Shown: one piece after another, positions 9,776 through 19,576 of the stretch
Layout: every line of letters begins with the position of its first letter
Position numbering within the stretch: the first letter of the stretch is position 1
DNA from: Streptomyces venezuelae
GTDB taxonomy: Bacteria; Actinomycetota; Actinomycetes; Streptomycetales; Streptomycetaceae
NCBI RefSeq assembly: GCF_008642355.1
Contig: NZ_CP029193.1
Span: forward strand, 3,248,001-3,312,000
Direction: 5' to 3'
Length of the DNA stretch: 64,000 bases
Translations under genes and position numbers: made by a program
Notes under the pieces: generated by a model
Told to the model about the DNA's origin: nothing
The model's input: the letters and a program-made list of their open reading frames with translations, nothing else
The model's database searches: none

Positions 9776-11140
9776 TCAGCCGCGGATGATCGCGAGCGCC
9801 TCGTCCCGCACCTTGGTCATCGTCGTCTCGTCGCGCGCCTCCACGTTCAGGCGCAGGAGGGGTTCGGTGTTCGACGCGCGGACGTTGAACCACCAGTCGG
9901 CGGCGGTGACGGTGAGGCCGTCGAGCTCGTCGATGGTCACGCCGTCCTGGTCGGCGTAGGCCGTCTTGATCGCGGCGAGGCGGGCGGTCTGGTCGTCGAC
10001 GGTGGAGTTGATCTCGCCGGAGCCCGCGTACCGGTCGTACTGGGCGACGAGTGCGGAGAGCGGGCCTTCCTGGCCGCCGAGGGCCGCGAGGACGTGGAGC
10101 GCGGCGAGCATGCCGGTGTCCGCGTTCCAGAAGTCCTTGAAGTAGTAGTGCGCGGAGTGCTCGCCGCCGAAGATCGCGCCGGTCCTGGCCATCTCCGCCT
10201 TGATGAAGGAGTGGCCCACGCGCGTGCGGACCGGGGTGCCGCCGTTCTCCTTGACGACCTCGGGGACCGACCAGGAGGTGATCAGGTTGTGGATGACCGT
10301 GCCCTTGCCGCCGTGCTTGGCCAGCTCGCGGGAGGCGACCAGGGCGGTGATGGCCGACGGGGAGACCGGGTCGCCGTTCTCGTCGACGACGAAGCAGCGG
10401 TCCGCGTCGCCGTCGAAGGCGATGCCGAGGTCGGCGCCCTCCTCGCGGACCCGCGCCTGCAGGTCCACGATGTTGGCGGGGTCCAGCGGGTTGGCCTCGT
10501 GGTTGGGGAAGGTGCCGTCGAGCTCGAAGTACATCGGCACGAGTTCGAGGGGCAGGCCTTCGAAGACGGTGGGGACCGTGTGGCCGCCCATGCCGTTGCC
10601 CGCGTCGACGACGACCTTGAGGGGGCGGATGGCGGTGAGGTCGACGAGGCCGCGCAGGTGCGCCGCGTAGTCGGTGAGGGTGTCGCGTCGGGTGACGGTG
10701 CCGGGGGTCGCCGCGGACTCGGGGGCCCCGGAGTCGCGCCAGCGCTCCACGAGGGCGCGGATCTCGGCGAGGCCGGTGTCCTGGCCGACGGGGGCGGCTC
10801 CGGCGCGGCACATCTTGATGCCGTTGTACTGGGCGGGGTTGTGCGAGGCCGTGAACATCGCGCCCGGCAGGTTCAGCGCCCCGGACGCGTAGTACAGCTG
10901 GTCCGTCGAGCACAGCCCGATCTCGGTGACGTCGACGCCGAGGGCGGCGGCGCCGCGCGCGAAGGCCCGCGAGAGGCCCGGCGACGACGGGCGCATGTCG
11001 TGGCCGACGACGATCGCGTCCGCGACCGTGACCTTTGCGAAGGCGGCCCCGAACAGCTCGGCGAGCGATTCGTCCCACTGGTCCGGGACCACCCCGCGGA
11101 CGTCGTACGCCTTCACGATCTGGGACAGATCAGCAGTCAC
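9776..11140 (-). CDS. manB: Phosphomannomutase/phosphoglucomutase
   Basis: It converts mannose-6-phosphate to mannose-1-phosphate. The 454-residue protein shows all four family landmarks: the start VKAYDVRG, the phosphoserine loop MFTASHNPAQYNG, the magnesium-binding FDGDADRC, and the sugar-binding GGEHSAHYYF. The C-terminal phosphate loop reads RASNTEPLLRL. GTG 11140 is preferred over TTG 11146 because the AGAGAGG ribosome site is then correctly spaced. It lies 111 bp after the lactate permease gene. Confidence 0.95.
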   Translation of the reverse strand: MTADLSQIVKAYDVRGVVPDQWDESLAELFGAAFAKVTVADAIVVGHDMRPSSPGLSRAFARGAAALGVDVTEIGLCSTDQLYYASGALNLPGAMFTASHNPAQYNGIKMCRAGAAPVGQDTGLAEIRALVERWRDSGAPESAATPGTVTRRDTLTDYAAHLRGLVDLTAIRPLKVVVDAGNGMGGHTVPTVFEGLPLELVPMYFELDGTFPNHEANPLDPANIVDLQARVREEGADLGIAFDGDADRCFVVDENGDPVSPSAITALVASRELAKHGGKGTVIHNLITSWSVPEVVKENGGTPVRTRVGHSFIKAEMARTGAIFGGEHSAHYYFKDFWNADTGMLAALHVLAALGGQEGPLSALVAQYDRYAGSGEINSTVDDQTARLAAIKTAYADQDGVTIDELDGLTVTAADWWFNVRASNTEPLLRLNVEARDETTMTKVRDEALAIIRG

Positions 11141-11251
11141 GGCCAACCCTCTCTGCAGGTTCTGCGAGTTCAGCGCGTGCGGAGAGTCCTCCGCGCATCA
11201 CAAAACTACCCGCTGACGCCGACAGCGGGCCGGGGCCCGGCCACGGACACG

Positions 11252-12868
11252 TCACGGCAGCATCCAGCCGAGGACGGCCGTGCTCTGCCCCACGACGATC
11301 AGGCACATCACCAGGAGCAGGCCGAGGCTCCACGGCAGCACCTTGCGCAGCAGGTCGCCCTCCTTGCCCGCGAGTCCGACGGCGGCGCACGCGATCGTGA
11401 GGTTCTGCGGGGAGATCATCTTGCCGAGGACGCCGCCGGAGCTGTTGGCGGCGGCGAGGAGTTCCGGGGAGAGACCGGACTGTTGAGCGGCCGTCACCTG
11501 GAGGGCGCCGAACAGGGCGTTGGCGGAGGTGTCGGAGCCGGTGACCGCGACGCCGAACCAGCCCAGCACGGGTGACAGGAAGGCGAGTCCCGCGCCGGCG
11601 GCCGCTACGTAGTGCCCGATCGTGGCGGCCTGTCCGGAGAGGTTCATGACGTACGCGAGGGCCAGTACGGATGTCACGGTGAGGATGGCGAAGCGCAGTT
11701 CGTGGACGGTGGCCGCCCATTCGCGTACCGCCACGCGCGCGTGGACCCCGATGACGGCGGCCGTCCCGACGCCCGCGAGCAGTACCAGCGTCCCGCCCGT
11801 GGACACGAGCGGCAGCGAGAAGACGTTGCCGCCGACCGGGTCGCCCGAGGGGTCGGCGACGTTCAGGAAGGGCCAGTCGAAGGTGCGGGTGGCTTTCGCG
11901 AGGACGTCTTTGGCCGCGGGGATCTGGGCGAGGGAGAAGACGGCGACGATGAGGGCGTACGGGGCGTAGGCGCGCAGCACTTCGGGGCGCGCGTCGTCCT
12001 GGTCGAGGTCGTCGCTGCGTGCGCCGGTGAGGACGGCGGCGCGGACGGGTTCGGCGACGGGCCTGCGCGCATGCGGGACGGCCATGAGCGCGCCTGCGCC
12101 CGCCAGGGCCGCGCCGATGTCGGCGAGCTGCGCGGAGACGAAGTTGGATGCCGCGAACTGTGCGACGGCGAAGGCGAACCCGCAGGCCAGGGCGGGGACC
12201 CAGGTCTCGCGCAGTCCGCGCCGACCGTCGACGAGGACCACGAGGAGGAGGGGCACGACCAGGGCGAGCAGGGGTGTCTGGCGGCCGACGACCGTGGCGA
12301 CGGTGTCGAGCGGCAGGCCCGTCACCTGAGCCAGCGTCACCACGGGCGTGCCCATCGCGCCGAAGGCCACGGGTGCGGTGTTGGCGACGAGGGCGACGAC
12401 CGCGGCGCGCACCGGCTCGAAGCCGAGGGCGACGAGCATGACGGCGCTGATCGCGACGGGCGCCCCGAAGCCGGCGAGCGCCTCCAGGAGCGCGCCGAAG
12501 CAGAACGCGACGACGAGTGCCTGGATGCGGGGGTCGTCGGAGAGCCTGCCGAAGGAGCGGCGCAGGATGTCGAAGTGCCGGGTGCGGACCGTCATGCGGT
12601 ACACCCACAGGGCGTTCACGACGATCCACAGGATGGGGAAGAGCCCGAAGAGGGCGCCCTGGGCGGCGCTGGATGCGGTCTGGCCGAGCGGCATGCCGTA
12701 CGCGAGCCAGGCGACGAGGACGGCGACGGCGAGGCCGATGAGTCCGGCCTTGTGGGCTTTCATGCGGACGGCGCCGAGGAGGACGAGGACGGTCAGGAGG
12801 GGCAGGGTCGCGACGAGTGCGGACAGGCCGAGCGAGTCGGCCACGGGCTCCAGTTGCTGCACGTACAC
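11252..12868 (-). CDS. lctP: L-lactate permease
   Basis: A proton-linked lactate/glycolate importer of the LctP family. The 538-residue protein is of family length and consists mostly of hydrophobic helices. It carries the family blocks FGALLEALAGFGAPVAI and VLGWFGVAVTGSDTSANALFGALQ, and a late NSSGGVLGKMISPQNL segment. The GTG start at 12868 has GGGAGG about 6 nt upstream. As I recall the mycobacterial order, no lactate permease lies between manB and DUF3499, so this looks like a lineage-specific insertion. Confidence 0.92.
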   Translation of the reverse strand: MYVQQLEPVADSLGLSALVATLPLLTVLVLLGAVRMKAHKAGLIGLAVAVLVAWLAYGMPLGQTASSAAQGALFGLFPILWIVVNALWVYRMTVRTRHFDILRRSFGRLSDDPRIQALVVAFCFGALLEALAGFGAPVAISAVMLVALGFEPVRAAVVALVANTAPVAFGAMGTPVVTLAQVTGLPLDTVATVVGRQTPLLALVVPLLLVVLVDGRRGLRETWVPALACGFAFAVAQFAASNFVSAQLADIGAALAGAGALMAVPHARRPVAEPVRAAVLTGARSDDLDQDDARPEVLRAYAPYALIVAVFSLAQIPAAKDVLAKATRTFDWPFLNVADPSGDPVGGNVFSLPLVSTGGTLVLLAGVGTAAVIGVHARVAVREWAATVHELRFAILTVTSVLALAYVMNLSGQAATIGHYVAAAGAGLAFLSPVLGWFGVAVTGSDTSANALFGALQVTAAQQSGLSPELLAAANSSGGVLGKMISPQNLTIACAAVGLAGKEGDLLRKVLPWSLGLLLVMCLIVVGQSTAVLGWMLP

Positions 12869-12979
12869 AGGACGCCTCCCGGCTGTGGGGTGGCGAAATC
12901 CTCAGGGCCGTGTCGAAGGCGCGTCAACGATGCGGACGGAGAAGATCCGGTGAAGGGCGCAGAGGTGGTGAGGGAGGGC

Positions 12980-13402
12980 TCAGTTGTCCGGTGAGCGCAG
13001 CACCCTCAGGTGGCCGCGGCGTGCGACCTCCATGGGGTCGGCCCTGCGGGGGCCGCCGCCGGCCTCCGCCGCGCGCTCCTGGGGGCGGGCGGCCTCGCGC
13101 ACGGCGTTGGCGAGCGCTTCGAGGTCGTCGCCGGAGGGGCGGGCCGGGCCCGAGGCGTCGGCGAGGCGGACGACCTCCCAGCCGCGGGGTGCGGTGAGGC
13201 GCTCGGAGTGCTCGGCGCACAGGTCGTAGCAGTGGGGTTCGGCGTAGGTGGCGAGGGGGCCGAGGACCGCGGTCGAGTCGGCGTAGACGTACGTCAGCGT
13301 CGCGACGGCGGGACGGCCGCAAGCGGTGCGCGAACAGCGACGTACAGGGCTCACAGCGTTGGACGGTACCGCACTCTTGAGCGGGCCGCGACGACTCTCC
13401 AT
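12980..13402 (-). CDS. DUF3499 family protein, 140 aa
   Basis: A small basic protein with a Cys/His pattern suggesting a zinc site: RRCSRTACGRPA near residue 20 and EPHCYDLCAEHSERL near residue 55, followed by GWEVVRL. This matches DUF3499, an actinobacterial family of unknown function found near whiB and manB. ATG 13402 is chosen for its GGAG site 7 nt upstream; a longer frame to 13489 adds an unconserved basic leader. Confidence 0.88.
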   Translation of the reverse strand: MESRRGPLKSAVPSNAVSPVRRCSRTACGRPAVATLTYVYADSTAVLGPLATYAEPHCYDLCAEHSERLTAPRGWEVVRLADASGPARPSGDDLEALANAVREAARPQERAAEAGGGPRRADPMEVARRGHLRVLRSPDN

Positions 13403-13664
13403 GAGGTCACTCCACCGTGTCGTGTGACGTCTCGTCCACCGGCGCGTCATCCGAACACCTGCTTGACCTGCGAAGACACCAGTGGCCACAGGGGCGGGTG
13501 GTGTTGAATCCGGTCACCACATGGCTCAGATCAGGTCATTTGGCGTGAGATCGACGGTCCAGGAGAGATACGGAATTGAGTCCAAGCTCGTCGCGAACGG
13601 TCGGGAAGCGACATGTCACGCACCGCGCGGAAAGGTCGATCTCGGGGACTACGCTTCGTCAGTG

Positions 13665-14117
13665 ATGGAAGACCCCGTACAGCCCCGCGCCGCCGACCCG
13701 AGGCCCCGCCGCCGCGACCGCCACGGCCGGGGCATGCGCGGCCCCGTGGCTCCGCCCCAGGTACCGCTCTCCACCAGCCGTGGGGAGGCCTTCACCGACC
13801 TCGTGCAGGACTCCGTGGAACGCCTGGAGCGGCGCTGGCCGCAGCTCACGGAGATCGAGTTCGTGGTTCTCGAGGTGCCGCCCGTGGGCGGGCCCGACGC
13901 GGACTGGCAGGACGAGGTGGTGCCGCTGGGCGGCACGATCTCGGCGGCCGAGGGGCGGCCCGCGCGGGTGGTCGTCTACCGCCGCCCGGTGGAGATCCGC
14001 ACCAAGGGACGCGAAGAGCGGGCGCACCTCGTGCACGAGGTGGTCGTCGAGCAGGTCGCCGAGCTGCTCGGCCTCTCCCCCGAGTCGGTGGACCCGCGCT
14101 ACGGGGACGAGGAGTGA
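13665..14117 (+). CDS. Zincin-like metallopeptidase family protein with degenerate active site
   Basis: A 150-residue protein of the Zincin_1/DUF1025 type, equivalent in position to the mycobacterial gene next to whiB2. The family normally has HExxH; here the site reads H121-L-V-H-E-V-V-V-E-Q, so the second zinc-binding His of HExxH is Val128. Peptidase activity is therefore doubtful. The start is ATG 13665 (GTG 13662 is also possible). Upstream in-frame sequence to 13482 is arginine-poor, unlike the rest, and has no ribosome site. It is divergent from DUF3499 and convergent with the DUF5719 gene, 28 bp away. Confidence 0.8.
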   Translation: MEDPVQPRAADPRPRRRDRHGRGMRGPVAPPQVPLSTSRGEAFTDLVQDSVERLERRWPQLTEIEFVVLEVPPVGGPDADWQDEVVPLGGTISAAEGRPARVVVYRRPVEIRTKGREERAHLVHEVVVEQVAELLGLSPESVDPRYGDEE

Positions 14118-14145
14118 ACCGACACCCCCGCGCGGGACGCTGTTT

Positions 14146-15636
14146 TCACTTCTGAAGCACCGCCAGGTCCCGCTCCGCCTTTGGCACCTCGACCGTCCCC
14201 CGGTCGTCCGGCAGCGGCTGGACGGTGAACATGGGGAGGCCCTCCTCCGGCACGGACAGCATCCGCGATCCGTGGACCGGGCCGCCGGAGACCGGCTCGA
14301 CCGTGAGCGCGTACGCACCCTTCAGGCCCGCGGGCTTCGGCGGGTCCGCGATCTCCAGGGTGGTGCCGCCCTTGACCGTGTACGTCTTGGTGGCCGGGGA
14401 ACCGCCCTCGGTCCCCGCGGACGCCGTGACCTTCACCTTCGCCGACTTCTCCGGGGCGACGAGGGAGAGCGTGGAGCCCTTCGCGCGGTTGTCGGCGACC
14501 GTGGAGCGCGCGCCGACCGCGGGCGTCGCCGGGATGAACGCCGTCTCCTGCTTGCTGCCCTTGCCGCGGGTGACCCGCAGGGCCGCCACCACGGGCACCG
14601 GCCTGTCGGTGGGCGACAGGACCAGCGAGCCCGCCTCGCCCTTGGTGACGTCGCCCAGGTCGACGGCGGCCGTCATGCCGGACTTGACCTGGAGGCTCTC
14701 GTGCCCGGCCGGGGTGATGGTGCCGGTCGGCGAGGCGAGCTGGACCTTCAGGTCGGCGTCGTCGGCGCCCGGCGCGTACGCCACCAGGCGGACCGAGGTG
14801 GCGTCCTTGGGGATACCGGGCAGGACGAGGCGGTCGGCGGGGTCGGCCGACGCGGGCAGCCAGTCGCCGCCCAGCTTCTCGTCGGAGGACTGCACGGCGG
14901 CCGCGACACGTCCGCTGCGCGCGGTCACGTGCATGGTGAGGTCGGTGACCTTCTTGTCGGCGAGCGTGGACAGCAGCACCGGGACGCTGGAGTGCGGCTG
15001 GACCTGGATCGAGTCGCCCACCGCGGACGTGACCTCGCCGTCGGGGCCGAAGAGTTCCACGTCGACGACGGCGGCGGAGTCGTCGGGGTTGGTGAGGTGG
15101 ATGTAGTCGCTGCGGTCCTTGGCGGTGCTCGCGCCGGGGAACCAGAAGTCCGTGTCGGGCGCCGTGCAGTTGGTGCCGTGCATGCCGCGGCCGCTGCCCG
15201 CCGCGTACGTCGTGGTCTGCTGCACGGTCCAGCCGGGGGCGAGCGCGCCGTCGGCCGTGCCGATCAGGGCGGGCGACTCGGCGCCGGACGCCTCGCCCGC
15301 GACGGGCGCGCCGGGCGCCTTCTGGGTCAGGAAGGGCTTGGCCTTCTTGTCCCTCTCCTTGGCGGCGTCCGTGAGTGCCTTGCTGACGGGCAGCAGTTCC
15401 GCCTTGCCCTTGGCCTCCGCGCCGTCCGCCTTGGGCGTGTACGCGGTGTACGAGGTCTCGGCGAGGTCGGAGGAGCTGGGCACCGGACAGAGCAGGCTGG
15501 TGCGCTCGACGGGCAGCCGCGCCGCGGCCTTCGCCCCGGCGTCGTCCGTGCCGTCCGAGCCGCCGAACGCGGCGAACCCGGTGACGGCGCCGAGCGCGAC
15601 GACCACGGCGATCAGGGACTGGGTGGTGCGGTTCAC
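14146..15636 (-). CDS. DUF5719 family exported protein
   Basis: A 496-residue protein with one N-terminal membrane or signal segment (SLIAVVVALGAVTGFAAFGG) followed by a long extracytoplasmic beta-rich region containing several Ig-like stretches. The GTG start at 15636 overlaps the stop of the upstream glycosyltransferase gene by four bases (GTGA), indicating translational coupling. It has no catalytic motif that I recognise. The tight coupling suggests it works with the membrane glycosyltransferase, perhaps as its extracellular partner (inference). Confidence 0.85.
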   Translation of the reverse strand: MNRTTQSLIAVVVALGAVTGFAAFGGSDGTDDAGAKAAARLPVERTSLLCPVPSSSDLAETSYTAYTPKADGAEAKGKAELLPVSKALTDAAKERDKKAKPFLTQKAPGAPVAGEASGAESPALIGTADGALAPGWTVQQTTTYAAGSGRGMHGTNCTAPDTDFWFPGASTAKDRSDYIHLTNPDDSAAVVDVELFGPDGEVTSAVGDSIQVQPHSSVPVLLSTLADKKVTDLTMHVTARSGRVAAAVQSSDEKLGGDWLPASADPADRLVLPGIPKDATSVRLVAYAPGADDADLKVQLASPTGTITPAGHESLQVKSGMTAAVDLGDVTKGEAGSLVLSPTDRPVPVVAALRVTRGKGSKQETAFIPATPAVGARSTVADNRAKGSTLSLVAPEKSAKVKVTASAGTEGGSPATKTYTVKGGTTLEIADPPKPAGLKGAYALTVEPVSGGPVHGSRMLSVPEEGLPMFTVQPLPDDRGTVEVPKAERDLAVLQK

Positions 15637-18600
15637 TGCTGGCTCCCGTCGGGGCGCTCGCTGTCGGTGCCGTGCGGCGGGTCCTGGTGCTGCTGGTGGC
15701 GGTCGTACGCGGCGTCGTACGAGGCGTCGAAGGACTGCCCGTACTGCTGCTCCCCTCCGTAGCCGCCGCCCGCTCCTCCGTAGGAGGCGTACGGGTCGTA
15801 CTGGGCGCCATCCTGGTAGGCGCCCTGCCGGTACGCCTCTTGCCCGTACGTCCCGGACGGGTACTGGCCGCCCTGGTACTGGCCGCCCTGATAGGGGTGG
15901 CCCGTGTCGTACGCGCCCTGGTCGGCGCCCGCGGGGGCCGGGGCCTCCCACGCGTCGTAGGACTGCGTCTGCTGGTGCGGGACCGCGGCGAACGCCTCCT
16001 CCGAAGGAGGCGGCGGTACGTCCTGGCCGGCCTCCTGCGCCGCCTGCTCGTTCTGGGCGCGCAGCCTGCGCGCCCTGCGGCCCTCGCCCTCGACCGCCTG
16101 GGCCGGGACGACGGGCTCGTCGGGCAGGTCGTCGTCGACGTCGCGGCGGCGGCCCGGCAGGGCCATCACCACGAGGACGACGGCGAGCGCGCCCTGCGCC
16201 CACAGCCAGGCCGTGCGGGTCATCGGGGTGTCGTACGTGACGTCCAGGTGGCCGCCCGCGGTGGGCAGTTCGAAGCCCTGCGCCCAGCCGTCGACCGTGG
16301 TGCGGGGCAGCGGGCGGCCGTCGAGGGTCGCCGTCCAGCCCGGGTCCGCGGAGTCGGCGAGGCGCAGGACGCGCCCCTCGTCGCCGGACTCGATCTTCGT
16401 GTGGAGCTCGACGGGGCCTGCCGCCACGGGCTCGGGGTCACCCGTCCTCGGGACGACGGCGGCACGGGCCACCTGCCGGTCCACGCGCCACAGCGCGCTG
16501 CCGTCCTCCTGGCTGAGCCGGGTCAGGCCCGGGGTCGCGTCCAGGGTGCGGCTCATCTGGCGGGGCGCTCCGTCGCGTACGAGGACGTACCGCACGGCGT
16601 AGCCGCCGAGCTGGTCCGCCTGGTCGGCGCCGGAGCCCGCGACGAGGCGGGCGACGATCTTGTCGAGCCGCTCGTCGTCGGCGGCAGCCGCGGCGAGTTC
16701 CGCGTCGCCGAGCCGGGCGCCCGAGCCCCGTACGAGCGAGTAGGAGACCTGGGCGGCGGATTCGCTGCCGAGGACGAGGGTGCGGGCCTGGTCCTCCGTG
16801 CCGCTCTCCTCCGCGACGAAGGCGGGCACCTGCACGGGGTCGCGGCGCTCCAGCGGGCCGTCGGCGCCGCCGATCATCCAGCCGGCGGCGACGAGCAGCG
16901 GTCCCGCAGCGGCGGCGAACGCGATGAGCGCGGCGACCGGCTGGCGCCAGCCGAAGCTCTGCTCGGCGACACGCGCGCGTGCCCCGTCGGCGCCGAGTGC
17001 GGCGGCGGCGAGGAGCGCGATTCCGTAGCCGAGCGTGGCGGGCCCTGCCCAGGTCGAGCCGTTCGACAGGACGGCGAAGACCAGCGAGACGAGGGCGGCG
17101 GCCCACGCGGTGCGGATCGCGCGCTGCCGCTCGGCGCGCAGCAGGGCGCCGAGCGCGGCGAGGACGATGCCGATGAGCAGCAGGCCGTCCACGGTGCCGG
17201 GGCCGCCGGGGCTCGCGCCGAGCAGGTCGGTGGCGGTCGCGGAGTCGGCGCCGAACTCCAGGCCCGCTTCCTTGAAGAAGCCGAAGGGCAGCAGCGTCAG
17301 GGACCAGGGGGCGAGGACGAGCAGCGGGGTGCCGAGTGCGGCGAGGAACCGCAGGCCGTACGCCGTGATGTCGCCGCGGCGCACCACGAGGAGGGCGAGG
17401 CCGAGGACCAGGGCGATCGGCCAGACGATGGGCGTGAAGGCCGTGGCGAGGGTCAGGAGCAGGGTGTACGCCCAGGTGGCGCGCCACGTGCCACGGGTGC
17501 CTTCCGGGGCGGCGAGGCCGCTCGCGGCGATGCCCGCGCGGGCGATGAGCGGCAGCAGGACGGCGAGCACGGCGGTGCCGATGTGGCCGCCCGCGAGGGC
17601 GCCGGTGGCGGCGGGCAGGAAGGCGTACGCGATGGATGCCCAGGCACGCAGCAGGCGGCTGGTGACGAGCGGGCGCGAGGCGAAGTACGCGGCGAAGCCG
17701 GCCAGCGGGACGGAGCCGACGAGCAGCACCGTGACCGCGAGTCCGGTGGACCCGAAGAAGAGTGTGGACAGGCCCGCGACGAGCGCGATCCAGGGGGGTG
17801 CGCCCTGGGTGCCGCCGGTGCCGACGGGGTGCCAGACGTCCAGGTAGCGCGCCCACAGGTCGGAGGAGTCGGCGGGCGCGGGCAGCAGGGCGCCGCCCGC
17901 GAGGGCGCCGGAGCCGAGCAGGGCGCGGCAGGCGATGAGGGACGCGAAGAGGAGTACCACGAAGAGCATCGGTCCCGGTTTGCGGGCGATGCGCTTGAGG
18001 CGGGCGAACTGCTCGATCTCCAGGAAGTCGGCGTCGTCGCCGCCGGGACCTGACTCGACGGCTCCGTGCCGTCCCGCGCCCGCGGGAGCCTCGGCGTCGT
18101 TGCGTCCGACGAGACTGCCCGCGGCCTGTTCGAAGGTGGCGCGCACGGTGGCACCGGGCGGCGGGAAGAGGGCGCGCATCTCGCCCGCGTCGGGCACGGG
18201 CTTGCCGCGCTGTTTGCGGGCGGCGAGGACGCGGCCGGGCCGCAGCAGGGTGGCGAGGAGTCCCGCGACTTCGTCGAGGGCCTGCACGGGCGCCTTGCCG
18301 ACGAGGTAGGCGACGGTGCGCAGGAGGGTGCCGAAGACGACTCTGAAGAGCACCCAGGGGAGCACGGCGGAGCGGGCGTTGACGAGCAGGGTGTACGTGG
18401 CGCCGGCCTTGTCGACGCGGTGCGGCGACGTCGCCGTGCGGCCCACGCAGTCGACGGTGCGGCGCTCGCGCGAGGAGGCCTCGGCGTGCCGGACGACGGC
18501 GTCGGGGGCGACGAGGACGCGGTGGCCCGCGGCGTGCGCGCGCCAGCACAGGTCGACGTCGTCGCGCATGAGGGGCAGGCGGCGGTCGAAGCCGCCCAGC

Positions 18601-19334
18601 TGTTCGTAGACGTCGCGGCGGATCAGCATGCCCGCGGTGGAGACGGACAGCACGGGGCGGACGTGGTCGTGCTGGCCCTGGTCCTGTTCGCGCCGGTCGA
18701 GGCCGGTCCAGCGGCGGCCGCTGTTGGCGATGGAGACGCCGACTTCGAGGAGTTGCCTGCGGTCGTACCACCCGCGGAGTTTGGGGCCGACGACGGCGAC
18801 TTCCTTGCCGAGCTCGTGTTCGTTCTCGACGACGCGGAGCATTTCGGAGAGGGCGTCGGGGTCGGGCGCGCAGTCGTCGTGGAGCAGCCAGAGCCACTGC
18901 ACGGGCTCGCCGTGCGGCAGTTCCGGCATGTCGTACGCCTCGTCGCGCCAGGTGCGGCTCACCGGGTCCCAGCCGCTGGGGCGCTTCAGGTACGGCAGCT
19001 CTTCCGGGGTGAGGACGGCGGCGGTGCGGACGGCCTCGTCGACGGCGGTGCCGAAACCGGAGCGGCGGGCGAGGTGCAGCACGCGGTCGGCGCCGAGGGC
19101 CTCGGCGACCAGGCGGGCGGAGTCGTCCGCGCTGCCGGTGTCCGCCGCCACGGCGTTCTGCACGGGGCGCTCCTGGCCGAGGAGCCCGGCCAGGGCGTCG
19201 GGCAGCCAGCGGGCACCGTCGTGGGAGACGAGGACGGCGGTCACGATGTGCCGCGGGAACGCGGGCGGGTCGCTCGGGTCGAACCCGGCGGCGGCGGCCC
19301 CTTGGTGGGTCGCCGAATGGCTGTGCACGGACAT
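15633..19334 (-). CDS. Large membrane glycosyltransferase, family GT2, 1233 aa
   Basis: The N-terminal ~330 residues form a GT2 domain: VTAVLVSHDGARWLP, the donor-binding WLWLLHDDCAPDPDAL, and MRDDVDLCWRAHAAGHR. About a dozen hydrophobic segments follow from residue ~330 to ~840, then an extracytoplasmic region, another membrane helix (WLWAQGALAVVLVVMALPG) and a low-complexity Tyr/Gly/Gln tail (YGGAGGGYGGEQQYG). The architecture suggests transfer of a lipid-linked sugar across or at the membrane. It is coupled to the DUF5719 gene by a 4-bp overlap. ATG 19334 lacks a strong ribosome site, so the exact start is uncertain. Confidence 0.87.
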   Translation of the reverse strand: MSVHSHSATHQGAAAAGFDPSDPPAFPRHIVTAVLVSHDGARWLPDALAGLLGQERPVQNAVAADTGSADDSARLVAEALGADRVLHLARRSGFGTAVDEAVRTAAVLTPEELPYLKRPSGWDPVSRTWRDEAYDMPELPHGEPVQWLWLLHDDCAPDPDALSEMLRVVENEHELGKEVAVVGPKLRGWYDRRQLLEVGVSIANSGRRWTGLDRREQDQGQHDHVRPVLSVSTAGMLIRRDVYEQLGGFDRRLPLMRDDVDLCWRAHAAGHRVLVAPDAVVRHAEASSRERRTVDCVGRTATSPHRVDKAGATYTLLVNARSAVLPWVLFRVVFGTLLRTVAYLVGKAPVQALDEVAGLLATLLRPGRVLAARKQRGKPVPDAGEMRALFPPPGATVRATFEQAAGSLVGRNDAEAPAGAGRHGAVESGPGGDDADFLEIEQFARLKRIARKPGPMLFVVLLFASLIACRALLGSGALAGGALLPAPADSSDLWARYLDVWHPVGTGGTQGAPPWIALVAGLSTLFFGSTGLAVTVLLVGSVPLAGFAAYFASRPLVTSRLLRAWASIAYAFLPAATGALAGGHIGTAVLAVLLPLIARAGIAASGLAAPEGTRGTWRATWAYTLLLTLATAFTPIVWPIALVLGLALLVVRRGDITAYGLRFLAALGTPLLVLAPWSLTLLPFGFFKEAGLEFGADSATATDLLGASPGGPGTVDGLLLIGIVLAALGALLRAERQRAIRTAWAAALVSLVFAVLSNGSTWAGPATLGYGIALLAAAALGADGARARVAEQSFGWRQPVAALIAFAAAAGPLLVAAGWMIGGADGPLERRDPVQVPAFVAEESGTEDQARTLVLGSESAAQVSYSLVRGSGARLGDAELAAAAADDERLDKIVARLVAGSGADQADQLGGYAVRYVLVRDGAPRQMSRTLDATPGLTRLSQEDGSALWRVDRQVARAAVVPRTGDPEPVAAGPVELHTKIESGDEGRVLRLADSADPGWTATLDGRPLPRTTVDGWAQGFELPTAGGHLDVTYDTPMTRTAWLWAQGALAVVLVVMALPGRRRDVDDDLPDEPVVPAQAVEGEGRRARRLRAQNEQAAQEAGQDVPPPPSEEAFAAVPHQQTQSYDAWEAPAPAGADQGAYDTGHPYQGGQYQGGQYPSGTYGQEAYRQGAYQDGAQYDPYASYGGAGGGYGGEQQYGQSFDASYDAAYDRHQQHQDPPHGTDSERPDGSQQ

Positions 19335-19576
19335 CGAGGTACGGGCCCCGGTTCGATGGACTGCGGTGGACGCCTGCGCCCTGCGGGGGCGCCGGGGCGT
19401 CTCGGACGGGGCCCCACACTAACGGCTGGCACAGGAACGGCCCGCCGCCTGTGGATAACCCTCGGGCGACGGGCCGTTCGTTGCGCATGGATTGTGGGAC
19501 ATGTGTGCCGTATCGGCGGCGTACGGGTCGCCGTGACGGCTGCCGTACCGGTCGTGCGGCGCGAGCCGACGGGGGG

